From SZUA-430 sp040381215 (GTDB lineage Bacteria > Pseudomonadota > Alphaproteobacteria > Micropepsales > Micropepsaceae): a stretch of DNA of 7,231 nt. The position numbers were made by a program, and so were the translations under genes. The notes below the pieces were generated by a model. The model was not told where the DNA came from, made no database searches, and saw only the letters and a list, made by a program, of their open reading frames with translations. Shown here piece after piece: positions 1 through 5,550 of this stretch. Each line of letters opens with the position of its first letter. Within the stretch, counting starts at the first letter, position 1. The stretch lies in contig JBEIHO010000123.1 of NCBI GenBank assembly GCA_040381215.1, positions 1 to 7,231 on the forward strand. The letters run 5' to 3'.

Positions 1-8
1 GGGAAGGT

Positions 9-32
9 GTCGCGCCGCTTTGGCGGCGTGAC
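9..32. repeat. GC-rich inverted repeat (hairpin) at left edge
   Basis: Positions 9-18 pair with 23-32 across a TTTG tetraloop, giving a 10-bp stem with one G-T wobble. No uridine tract follows directly. A T-rich stretch (about 51-72) begins some 20 bases later, so this is at best an imperfect terminator for a gene lying left of the window. Nothing else in positions 1-218 could be identified. Confidence 0.35.
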
Positions 33-218
33 GGATGGGGGTGTGTGCGACAATTTGTTCTATTTTTGTTTTCGGCGATTTCGGCGATGGTCGGCGCTGT
101 AGATCGATAGCGTCGGACTCTGTCCCGATCGGTCTTTCTTTCAATCAACGATGATGATGCAGGCTTGGCGCGGGGGTGGCTCCGGGTTGGGTTTTGCTTT
201 TGTGTCTGGAGTTTCCTG

Positions 219-998
219 ATGACGAAGATAGTTGTGACCCGGGTGCCGGTGGATCGGCCGGGGACGATGTTGCTGGTGCGCTTTGGCGTGGTGATGGGGG
301 TCAGCCTGTTGACGGCCGCCGGATGGCTGGTGCTGGAGATGGAGCGGCCGGAGCAGCGGGTGGCTTGCCTGGCGGCGCTGAGGGCGCATTATCCTGAGGT
401 GCTGGGCCCCGAGGAGCTGGCCCCCGAGGCGCTTGCAGGTCCAGAGGTGATGGCGGGATGCGACGGGCCGCGCCAGGCTTCGCGCGTGGCGGCAGCTGAA
501 AGCGTGGCTCCCCGGGCCGGATTCGAACCAGCGACCAACCGGTTAACAGCCGGTTGCTCTACCACTGAGCTACCGGGGAATACCTGTCGCTCTGGACTAC
601 CTCATGGGCAGGGGCGTGCCTATATCAGAGCGTCCGAGCGCGTGAAAGCGGAAATGCAGGAGAAGGTTGAGTTCGATGTCGTATATCCGGATCGGGGCCT
701 ACAAAATCCGCGTTCCGCGGTCGAAAGCGGGGCGAACGGCGCTGGGGAGCGTGCTGATCGCGGGCGGGGCTTTCTGGTGGTTGCCGCTGCTGGGGCTGTG
801 GATGGTGCCGGCCGGGCTGGCGGTGCTGTCGGTCGATTCGCCGCGCGTGCGACGCTTCCGGCGGCGCAACGAAGTGAAGACCTTGCGCTGGTGGCGCGAA
901 CAAAGAAAAAGGGCCCGGAAAGAACCGGGCCCGAAGTTTGGGTAATGGTGGGGTGTCTTCATGGGAAGACGAGGGGGACATTGGCCCGAGATGGTTAA
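219..998 (+). CDS. Hypothetical membrane-anchored ORF running antisense through tRNA-Asn
   Basis: I do not recognise this protein. ATG at 219 has a good Shine-Dalgarno sequence (TGGAG, 207-211, 7-nt gap), better than the upstream non-ATG start at 165. Codons up to about 490 have the strong third-position G/C bias of the neighbouring genes. The product has a short basic N-terminus, one likely membrane helix (residues ~22-39) and then a Glu/Pro/Ala-rich segment. There is no stop before the tRNA, so residues ~96-121 are antisense tRNA-Asn and include AGFEPATNRLTAG, a well-known translation artefact of tRNA complements. After the tRNA the codon bias fades, and from 676 the frame is a shadow of the next gene. 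The first ~90 codons may be a real gene that lost its own 3' end; the full 259-aa product is doubtful. Confidence 0.33.
   Translation: MTKIVVTRVPVDRPGTMLLVRFGVVMGVSLLTAAGWLVLEMERPEQRVACLAALRAHYPEVLGPEELAPEALAGPEVMAGCDGPRQASRVAAAESVAPRAGFEPATNRLTAGCSTTELPGNTCRSGLPHGQGRAYIRASERVKAEMQEKVEFDVVYPDRGLQNPRSAVESGANGAGERADRGRGFLVVAAAGAVDGAGRAGGAVGRFAARATLPAAQRSEDLALVARTKKKGPERTGPEVWVMVGCLHGKTRGTLARDG
505..579 (-). tRNA. tRNA-Asn (anticodon GUU)
   Basis: The reverse complement folds as a complete 75-nt tRNA with encoded CCA. The acceptor arm TCCCCGG pairs with CCGGGGA, with discriminator G. The D-arm is TAGCTCAGTGGTAGAGC-like, the anticodon loop CTGTTAA has anticodon GTT (complement of 545-547), and the T-arm contains GGTTCGAATCC. 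It decodes Asn AAC/AAU codons. Its 3' end faces left, towards the ORF starting at 219. A weak promoter is placed just upstream of it at 619-647. Confidence 0.97.
619..647 (-). promoter_or_regulatory. Candidate sigma70-type promoter for tRNA-Asn
   Basis: On the - strand, TTTCAC (642-647) and TATAGG (619-624) are separated by 17 bp. This would start transcription about 30 nt ahead of the mature tRNA. The -35 box is a poor match, so the call rests mainly on spacing and position. Confidence 0.4.
676..945 (+). CDS. Small membrane protein, 89 aa, unknown function
   Basis: The protein has a basic N-terminal segment (residues 1-22), one hydrophobic hairpin or long helix (~23-53) and a very basic Arg/Lys/Trp-rich C-terminal tail. 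The hydrophobic part reads GAFWWLPLLGLWMVPAGL followed by LSVDSP and an Arg cluster. It resembles small alphaproteobacterial proteins with a LP-LGFWMLPLGL core, perhaps distantly like the PGPGW family; that is recalled resemblance only. I chose ATG 676 because AGAAGG (661-666) lies 9 nt upstream. A TTG at 667 would add three residues, but AGGAG (658-662) is then only 4 nt away. The last ~12 codons overlap the left arm, loop and right arm of a leftward intrinsic terminator, so the C-terminal KEPGPKFG is shaped partly by RNA structure. It lies downstream of the divergently transcribed tRNA-Asn. Its function is unknown. Confidence 0.75.
   Translation: MSYIRIGAYKIRVPRSKAGRTALGSVLIAGGAFWWLPLLGLWMVPAGLAVLSVDSPRVRRFRRRNEVKTLRWWREQRKRARKEPGPKFG
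902..932 (-). terminator. Rho-independent terminator, leftward
   Basis: GGGCCCGG (911-918) pairs perfectly with CCGGGCCC (925-932) across a 6-nt AAAGAA loop. On the - strand the stem is followed by TTTTTCTTT (910-902), a classic uridine tract. On the + strand the hairpin is followed only by GAAGTTTGGG, so rightward termination would be weaker. It overlaps the 3' end of the gene at 676-945. It may end the TMEM43-family transcript (stop at 1207) or a shorter transcript starting near 990. Confidence 0.75.
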
Positions 999-1010
999 CA
1001 AATGGTTAAC
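991..1010. promoter_or_regulatory. Candidate CtrA-binding site (TTAA-N7-TTAAC)
   Basis: The + strand has ATGGTTAAC twice with an 11-bp period, giving TTAA (995-998), 7 bases, then TTAAC (1006-1010). On the - strand this is TTAACCAT-TTG-TTAACCAT, two complete half-sites. It matches the known consensus of CtrA, the alphaproteobacterial cell-cycle response regulator. The site lies between convergent genes, so no annotated promoter explains it. Binding in vivo is inferred only. Confidence 0.6.
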
Positions 1011-1083
1011 GATGCGTGGCGCCGAGGCCACGATCGGGGTGCTGAGGGCGGGTGGTTCTCAGTCTTGCGTTGAGCGTTCGTCG

Positions 1084-1116
1084 CCAAGCCTCTGATATCC
1101 ATGTGTTGAGGCTTGG
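1084..1116. repeat. Perfect 9-bp inverted repeat
   Basis: CCAAGCCTC (1084-1092) and GAGGCTTGG (1108-1116) are perfect complements around a 15-nt loop. No T-run follows on either strand, so it is not an obvious intrinsic terminator. It could be a structured 3' untranslated region of the leftward TMEM43-family transcript. Confidence 0.45.
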
Positions 1117-1206
1117 GGTGAGGCTGATGGGCCTGAAAAACGAGGCTGCGGAGTTGTGTCCCTGATGACACAGTTATCGGCGGCGCGGGGCTCGGATTTG
1201 GCGGTG

Positions 1207-2274
1207 TCAGGTAGCTGAAACCACCGCTGACGGCAGGGAATCAGGTGTTTCGCGTCGCGAGATTCGCCCGGCCATGAGGTCGAGGGCGGTCACGAGGCTT
1301 GCCATGGCGACGACCAGGCTTGCGGCTGATTCCAGTGGCTGGCTCAGGATCCAGGCAAGGCCGGTGATGCAGAGCGCGAGGGCGCTGCCGCAAATGGCGG
1401 ACATCCGAATCAGGCTTCCACGTGAAACCATCGGCGCGATGCCTGACAGCAGGAGCGCCATGGCGGCGATGAACACCAGTGTCACGGCGATGCGCCAGGC
1501 CCACAGGCGCGGGAAGGGGTTGTCGTCGTCGAGCATGTCGAGCGGCGAGAGTGCGCCCTGCTTGAGGCGCAGGATCTCGGTGCCGTCGCGTCTCGTGTAG
1601 GGGCTCAGCGTGGCGTCGGCCTGGCGGCCGATCACGCTCAGCGTCGCCGGCGCGGTCATGATGCGGTAGCTGACGCGCAGGTCGCCCAGCCGCGGGCGCG
1701 TGGCGTCGAGGCCGAGATAGAGTGCGTCGCCGGCGCGGGTCCAGCCGCGCGGCAGTGTCGGCGGCGCGATGGGCTTGCCGGGAACCAGCTGGGAGAGAAG
1801 CTCGGGCGACAGCGCGAATGTGCCGAGGCTGGCATCGGTGGCGACGAGGTGTTCGCTGCGGATCTGCATCGGCGGATTGGCGTGGCCTTCCGGCTCGGCG
1901 AAGCTGTCGTGGTCGAGAGGCGTCGATGACCACGCCATGATATGGAACGGCCGGCCCTGCGTGTCGACGAGCTCCTGCCACTGGTACATCTCGACCAGGC
2001 GGCTGATGGCGAGCGCGCCCTCGAATAGCTGGTCGAGATCGGTGTCCTGCACGGGCTGGGTGGCACTGGCGCTGCCGGTGGCGTGGACCAGGCGGCCTTC
2101 GTCCTGAGGGGACGGCGTGCTCGGGTCGATCGTGGACATCGCGCGCAGCGCGTCGGCGTAGACGTCGAAACGGGCGAGGGCGCTGCGTTCCTCGGACCAT
2201 AGAATGACTGCGAGGGTGAGGATGCCTGCGAGGGCGACGAGGCGGGCTGTCAGGATGCTGGGGCTTGCCGTCAT
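1207..2274 (-). CDS. TMEM43-family integral membrane protein
   Basis: This 355-aa protein matches the architecture of the TMEM43 (LUMA) family, shared by bacteria and eukaryotes; the bacterial role is not established. There is an N-terminal membrane helix (residues ~9-26), a large non-membrane region, and three C-terminal helices (~260-280, ~288-310, ~316-334). Family-like motifs are RLVHATGSA (61-69), RLVEMYQWQE (92-101), GDLRVSYR (197-204) and TLSPYTRRDGTEILRLKQG (222-240). The protein is probably in the inner membrane with the central domain outside the cytoplasm. The start is the only sensible ATG ahead of the first helix; its Shine-Dalgarno sequence is weak. It lies 88 nt downstream of tRNA-Cys on the same strand and may be transcribed with it, since I see no clear promoter between them. 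The gene to its left converges on it. Frame and codon bias are consistent with genuine coding. Confidence 0.85.
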   Translation of the reverse strand: MTASPSILTARLVALAGILTLAVILWSEERSALARFDVYADALRAMSTIDPSTPSPQDEGRLVHATGSASATQPVQDTDLDQLFEGALAISRLVEMYQWQELVDTQGRPFHIMAWSSTPLDHDSFAEPEGHANPPMQIRSEHLVATDASLGTFALSPELLSQLVPGKPIAPPTLPRGWTRAGDALYLGLDATRPRLGDLRVSYRIMTAPATLSVIGRQADATLSPYTRRDGTEILRLKQGALSPLDMLDDDNPFPRLWAWRIAVTLVFIAAMALLLSGIAPMVSRGSLIRMSAICGSALALCITGLAWILSQPLESAASLVVAMASLVTALDLMAGRISRRETPDSLPSAVVSAT

Positions 2275-2362
2275 AGCCGGGGCGGCTCGTGCTTAGGGGG
2301 GAATGCCCGCAAGCTTACGGCACGCTGCGCCAAGGAAGTCTTAAAAGACCTGAACCTGGGAT

Positions 2363-2436
2363 TGGAGGCGACGCCCGGAATTGAACCGGGGTACAAGGTT
2401 TTGCAGACCTCTGCGTAACCACTCCGCCACGTCGCC
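2363..2436 (-). tRNA. tRNA-Cys (anticodon GCA)
   Basis: The reverse complement forms a 74-nt tRNA with encoded CCA. The acceptor GGCGACG pairs with CGTCGCC, with discriminator T(U), as expected for tRNA-Cys. The anticodon loop CTGCAAA carries GCA (complement of 2402-2404), and the T-arm is CCCCGGTTCAATTCCGGG. It decodes UGC/UGU. A well-spaced promoter sits 18 bp upstream, and the TMEM43-family gene follows downstream. Confidence 0.97.
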
Positions 2437-2453
2437 ATCCGAAGTGGGCCGTC

Positions 2454-2482
2454 CGTATAGCAGAGAGATTGCGCAGTCTCAA
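2454..2482 (-). promoter_or_regulatory. Sigma70-type promoter for tRNA-Cys
   Basis: On the - strand TTGAGA (2477-2482) and TATACG (2454-2459) are separated by exactly 17 bp. The predicted start near 2447 leaves a leader of about 10 nt ahead of the mature tRNA at 2436. Both boxes match consensus at 4 of 6 positions. Confidence 0.65.
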
Positions 2483-2492
2483 ACGGGAATGC

Positions 2493-2518
2493 GTGCCCAG
2501 AGTTCTGTCCCTGGGCAC
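2493..2518. promoter_or_regulatory. Perfect 8-bp inverted repeat between divergent promoters (candidate operator)
   Basis: GTGCCCAG (2493-2500) and CTGGGCAC (2511-2518) flank a 10-nt spacer. The repeat ends exactly 10 bp from the -35 box of the tRNA-Cys promoter (2482) and 10 bp from the -35 box of the methyltransferase promoter (2529). There is no T-run on either side, which argues against a terminator. A dimeric regulator or an RNA hairpin are both possible. Confidence 0.45.
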
Positions 2519-2528
2519 AAAGGCCTGA

Positions 2529-2557
2529 TTGTCAGCGTGGATGCCTGTGGTTATAAG
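2529..2557 (+). promoter_or_regulatory. Sigma70-type promoter for the PIMT-like gene
   Basis: TTGTCA (2529-2534) and TATAAG (2552-2557) are 17 bp apart, a strong match. The predicted start near 2564 leaves a leader of about 30 nt before ATG 2595. Because the promoter lies at 2529-2557, the upstream TTG start of the open frame (2529) cannot be used from this transcript. Confidence 0.65.
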
Positions 2558-2594
2558 CGACCCTCTCCCGTCACGTTTTCCCCGGATTTCCGCG

Positions 2595-3251
2595 ATGCAA
2601 GACATGTCGATAGCCCGCCACTTCATGGTTGAGGGTCAGGTTCGCACGAACGACGTCACCGATCTGCGCATCATCGCGCTGATGGACAGCCTGGCGCGGG
2701 AGCGGTTTGTGCCGGCGGCGCGACAGGCGTTGGCCTATTCGGATGTGTGCGTCGAGGTGAAGCCGGGGCGCTATCTCACCGATCCGCGGAGCCTGGCCAA
2801 ACTGATCCAGGCGCTGGAGATCAAGCCGGGGGACCGCGTGCTCGATATCGCGTGCGCTACCGGGTACTCGAGCGCGGTGCTCGCGGGCTTGTCGGCGGAT
2901 GTGACGGCGCTGGAAGAGGATGAAGAGCTGGCGAAGGCTGCGGCGTCGGCGCTGCGGGATGTTGCCAAGCTGGGTCGGCTGGCGGGCGAGGTGGGTCCGC
3001 TCAAGGCGGGTGCGCCTCAGCATGGCCCCTATGATGCGATCCTCGTGAACGGTGCGGTCGAGGAGATCCCGCAGGCGTGGGTCGACCAGCTGAAGGAGGG
3101 TGGCCGGCTGGCGGTTATCCTCAACGGCGGACCGGTTGGTAAGGCCAATCTGTGCGTGCGTAAGGCGGGAATACTGGGAAAAAGGGTTGTATTTGACGCA
3201 ACGGTACCGGTGCTTCCGGGCTTTGCCCGCGTCAAGACGTTCGCATTTTAA
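2595..3251 (+). CDS. Protein-L-isoaspartate O-methyltransferase family protein
   Basis: This 218-aa Rossmann-fold, SAM-dependent methyltransferase belongs to the PIMT family, whose founding members methylate isoaspartyl residues as a first step of protein repair. The N-terminus MVEGQVRTNDVTD (11-23) is typical of the alphaproteobacterial subgroup next to tolC. SAM motif I is VLDIACATGYSSAVLA (82-97), the acidic residue after the second strand is in TALEED (104-109), motif II is YDAILVNGAVEEIPQ (146-160), and LKEGGRLAVIL (166-176) follows. The classical GQTISQP segment is replaced by GRYLTDP (58-64), so isoaspartate repair activity is uncertain. I chose ATG 2595 because it fits family length and the promoter; ATG 2604 is an alternative that would give 215 aa. 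The Shine-Dalgarno match is weak. The gene is followed by tolC after a 110-nt gap that has its own promoter. Confidence 0.85.
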   Translation: MQDMSIARHFMVEGQVRTNDVTDLRIIALMDSLARERFVPAARQALAYSDVCVEVKPGRYLTDPRSLAKLIQALEIKPGDRVLDIACATGYSSAVLAGLSADVTALEEDEELAKAAASALRDVAKLGRLAGEVGPLKAGAPQHGPYDAILVNGAVEEIPQAWVDQLKEGGRLAVILNGGPVGKANLCVRKAGILGKRVVFDATVPVLPGFARVKTFAF

Positions 3252-3263
3252 CTTCTGATTGTG

Positions 3264-3292
3264 TTGTCAAATCAGTAACTTGTTCCTATGAG
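3264..3292 (+). promoter_or_regulatory. Sigma70-type promoter for tolC
   Basis: TTGTCA (3264-3269) and TATGAG (3287-3292) are 17 bp apart. The -35 hexamer is identical to that of the upstream methyltransferase promoter. Transcription would begin near 3299, leaving a leader of about 60 nt that contains the hairpin 3326-3339 (GCTTA, GCGA loop, TAAGC). Confidence 0.55.
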
Positions 3293-3294
3293 TT

Positions 3295-3315
3295 AAGCCG
3301 TCGTTTACGGTTTTT
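3295..3315 (+). terminator. Possible weak intrinsic terminator downstream of the PIMT-like gene
   Basis: AAGCCGT (3295-3301) pairs with ACGGTTT (3307-3313), one pair being a G-T wobble, around a 5-nt loop; the 3' arm runs into a T-rich tract (3311-3317). It would end the methyltransferase transcript. It coincides with the predicted tolC start site, so a transcript from that promoter would lack most of the left arm. Confidence 0.35.
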
Positions 3316-3361
3316 CTTATAAGCTGCTTAGCGATAAGCAAAGTGGCAGGGGCTGGTGGCT

Positions 3362-4750
3362 GTGGTCGAGACAAACAACACTTTTGGAATCATTGCGTCC
3401 CGTTTCCGTGCTGCGCTGCTTGTCAGCGTTTTTGCGGCGCCTTCGGCGCTTGCGGCGGACACGCTGACCGATGCCCTCGTCAAGGCTTACCAGAGCAATC
3501 CGCAGCTGATGGCCGAGCGGGCCAATCTTCGCGCGACCGATGAAGAAGTGGCGCAGGCCATTGCGCGCTGGCGCCCGACGATCACGCTGAACGGCGACTA
3601 TTCGCGCATCGAGACCGAGACGAAGACCGATTTTCCTCCCAGCACGCTCGAGCGTCGCAACGATCCGTGGAGCGCGTCGGTGACGGCGTCGCAGACGGTG
3701 TTTGCCGGCGGCACGATCCTGGCGCAGCGCCGGCAGGCGGACGCGCAGGTGCGTGCGGGCCGCGCGCGTCTGCATGCGACCGAGCAGAGCGTCTTTCTTG
3801 ATACCGTCACGTCCTACATGAATGTCGTGCGCGACGAGGCGGTCGTGAAGCTCAACAAGACCAATATCGAGCTGCTGCAGAGGCAGCTCGAGGCGGCGCG
3901 GGCGCGCTTCGACGTGGGCGAGATCACGCGCACGGACGTTTCGCAGGCCGAAGCGCGGCTGGCGGCAGGCCAGTTCCAGCTGACAGCCGCCGAAGCCAAC
4001 CTGATTGCAAGCCGCACGTTCTTCGAGCGCACGGTCGGCGAGGCGCCGGGCACGCTCGAGGCCAAGCCCGAGGTTCCGGTGCTGCCGGAAAACGAGACGG
4101 TCGCCCGCGAGGCGGCTGGCAAGGGCAACCCGCAGCTGGTTGCCGCGCGTGAAGCCGAGGATGCGGCTGACTATGCGATCGATTTCGCGGTCGGCCGGCT
4201 TCTGCCGACGGTGCGCGTGTCGGCGAGCTACGGACGCAGCGGCCAGGAATTCGGACCCGAGACCATTGGCGACGAAACCCGCGTGACGGCGTCGGCGTCG
4301 TGGCCGCTCTACCAGGGCGGTGCGGAATGGTCGGAGATCCGCCAGGCCAAGGAATTCTTCAACAAGGCCCGCATGGACACGGAATTCGCCCGCCGCTCGA
4401 CGGACGAGCGGGTGTCGAATGCGTGGGAGGCCTATCGTGCGTCGAGGGCCTCGTCGGAGGCCAATCGCCAGCAGGTCAAGGCCTCGGAGATTGCCTTCGA
4501 GGGCGTGCAGCAGGAGCTTGAGGTTGGTTCGCGCACGACGCTTGACGTGCTGAACCAGCAGCAGGAACTGCTCAATGCCCGCGTGGCGCTGGTGCGCAGC
4601 GAGCGCGACGAGGTGGTTGCCGGGTTCACGCTGCTGTCGACGGTCGGCAAGCTGACGGCTGGCGACCTCGAGCTTCCGGTCGAGACCTATGACCCGAAGG
4701 CCAACTACGACATGCAGACCTGGCGGCCGCTGGGGGCTGCGACTTACTAG
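3362..4750 (+). CDS. tolC: TolC-family outer membrane channel protein
   Basis: TolC proteins form a trimeric barrel and alpha-helical tunnel that joins inner-membrane ABC, RND or MFS pumps to the outside, exporting proteins or drugs. This 462-aa protein has a signal peptide with a basic RFR start, a hydrophobic stretch and an ALA cleavage site after residue ~31. Two related OEP halves follow. The repeats show in ARFDVGEITRTDVSQAEARL (~181-200) and ELEVGSRTTLDVLNQQQELL (~385-404), and in QTVFAGGTILAQRRQA and PLYQGGAEWSEIRQA, typical of alphaproteobacterial TolC. Length is normal. GTG 3362 has AGGGG (3348-3352) 9 nt upstream; GTG 3356 (464 aa) would leave only 3 nt. The gene has its own promoter after the PIMT-like gene and precedes popZ. 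No pump or periplasmic adaptor gene is in view, so its partners are unknown. In Caulobacter the equivalent gene serves type I secretion of the S-layer protein. Confidence 0.95.
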   Translation: MVETNNTFGIIASRFRAALLVSVFAAPSALAADTLTDALVKAYQSNPQLMAERANLRATDEEVAQAIARWRPTITLNGDYSRIETETKTDFPPSTLERRNDPWSASVTASQTVFAGGTILAQRRQADAQVRAGRARLHATEQSVFLDTVTSYMNVVRDEAVVKLNKTNIELLQRQLEAARARFDVGEITRTDVSQAEARLAAGQFQLTAAEANLIASRTFFERTVGEAPGTLEAKPEVPVLPENETVAREAAGKGNPQLVAAREAEDAADYAIDFAVGRLLPTVRVSASYGRSGQEFGPETIGDETRVTASASWPLYQGGAEWSEIRQAKEFFNKARMDTEFARRSTDERVSNAWEAYRASRASSEANRQQVKASEIAFEGVQQELEVGSRTTLDVLNQQQELLNARVALVRSERDEVVAGFTLLSTVGKLTAGDLELPVETYDPKANYDMQTWRPLGAATY

Positions 4751-4822
4751 GCCTTCCGGCACGCCTGACCTTACGGGTCTGTTCACCCTAAACGGGTAGA
4801 CTGCCTGTGGATTTCGCTCGGC

Positions 4823-4851
4823 GCTTTCATTTGGCCGCGGCTTGGCATAAT
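4823..4851 (+). promoter_or_regulatory. Weak candidate promoter for popZ
   Basis: CATAAT (4846-4851) is a good -10 box. The hexamer 17 bp upstream (4823-4828, GCTTTC) is a poor -35. The predicted start near 4858 leaves a leader of about 40 nt before ATG 4899. The 148-nt gap after tolC makes an independent promoter plausible. Confidence 0.3.
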
Positions 4852-4898
4852 TTTGCCGTCGGGGTCACAAGCGTGCACGGTTAGAGGTTTCAAGAGCG

Positions 4899-5519
4899 AT
4901 GGCGACGCCCTCGGCGCAACAAGAACCAACGATGGAAGAAATCCTGGCTTCCATTCGGCGGATCATCTCCGAAGATGCCGAAGGACCGAAGCCGGGTGTA
5001 TCGGCGGCGGTCCAGCCTGCGCCCGTGGCTGCGGTCCAGCCCGTTCCGGCGCCAGCGCCGGCACCTGTTGCCGCCCCGGTCGTGGTGGAACGCGAGCCGG
5101 AAGTCCTCGAGCTGACCAATATCGTGCAGGATGACGGCACCGTCGAACGCGAGCCGGAGCCCATGCCGGAGCCGCCACGCCGGCGGCCCCAACCCGAACC
5201 CATCCCTGAACCACGCGTCACCCGCCGGGCGCCCGCACCAGAGCCACGCCATATGCGCAACCAATCGGATCTAGACATGGTCGAAAAAGATGACGGCATT
5301 CTCTCGTCGCAGGCATCATCTGCGATTAACAATGCCTTTGGCATGCTGAGCCGGGAGCGTGATGTCAGTGTCAGCGGTGCCTCGCTCGAGGAAATCGTGA
5401 CCCAGATCATGAAGCCGCTGTTGGCGCAGTGGCTGGACGAGCACCTGCCCGACATCGTGGAGCGCGTCGTACAGCAGGAAATCGAGCGCGCTGCGCGGAG
5501 CAGCGGCCGGCGCCGCTAG
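4899..5519 (+). CDS. popZ: Polar organizing protein PopZ (DUF2497)
   Basis: PopZ self-assembles into a polar matrix that tethers the ParB/origin complex and recruits cell-cycle signalling proteins in alphaproteobacteria. This 206-aa protein has the three expected parts. The N-terminal partner-binding helix contains EPTMEEILASIRRIISED (9-26). A long disordered, acidic, Pro-rich linker follows (~28-125), with a conserved-looking VLELTNIVQDDG segment (69-80) and the word VEREPE repeated at 62-67 and 82-87. The C-terminal oligomerisation helices (~162-200) contain LEEIVTQIMKPLLAQWLDEHLPDIVERVV, given here as motif only. ATG 4899 gives the family-typical start, although the ribosome binding site is weak (AGAGG at 4883-4887, 11 nt away). 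It lies between tolC and valS, as I recall for Caulobacter PopZ, and is followed by a strong terminator. Confidence 0.95.
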   Translation: MATPSAQQEPTMEEILASIRRIISEDAEGPKPGVSAAVQPAPVAAVQPVPAPAPAPVAAPVVVEREPEVLELTNIVQDDGTVEREPEPMPEPPRRRPQPEPIPEPRVTRRAPAPEPRHMRNQSDLDMVEKDDGILSSQASSAINNAFGMLSRERDVSVSGASLEEIVTQIMKPLLAQWLDEHLPDIVERVVQQEIERAARSSGRRR

Positions 5520-5550
5520 CCGCACCCTCTTCAGCCCCGCTCGACAAACA

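Larger units (their letters stand above)
946..1206. other. Convergent intergenic region with CtrA box and inverted repeats
   Basis: No convincing protein gene lies here; the only candidate, a 27-codon ORF at 1012-1095, lacks a ribosome binding site. The region separates two converging genes (ends at 945 and 1207). It holds a CtrA-type box (995-1010) and three inverted repeats: 1015-1020 with 1027-1032, 1084-1092 with 1108-1116, and 1155-1160 with 1167-1172. GAGGCT-type words recur at 1108, 1119 and 1143. It may contain untranslated ends or an unannotated small RNA. Confidence 0.5.

Noticed and set aside
177..190. TGGCTCCGGGTTGG resembling the tRNA-Asn 3' end (505-520), a possible decayed attachment site
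   Set aside because: The match is short, needs a 2-bp gap and two mismatches, and no integrase gene is in view. It could be chance in GC-rich DNA.
1012..1095. 27-codon rightward frame after the CtrA box
   Set aside because: No ribosome binding site, no recognisable product, and it overlaps two inverted repeats.
1241..2200. Second long leftward frame (319 codons) inside the TMEM43-family gene
   Set aside because: Arg/Pro/His-rich shadow frame; the overlapping 355-aa frame has family motifs and membrane helices.
2529..2594. Upstream extension of the methyltransferase frame to a TTG at 2529
   Set aside because: The extension overlaps the -35 and -10 boxes of the gene's own promoter, and family length fits ATG 2595.
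3317..4786. Leftward 489-codon open frame opposite tolC
   Set aside because: It is Arg/His/Leu-rich with no domain or signal, and lies wholly on the complement of the confidently identified tolC gene. Long antisense frames are expected in GC-rich genes.
4776..4803. Short hairpins after tolC (GACC/GGTC, ACCC/GGGT) as a tolC terminator
   Set aside because: Stems are only 4 bp and there is no T-run; not enough to call a terminator.
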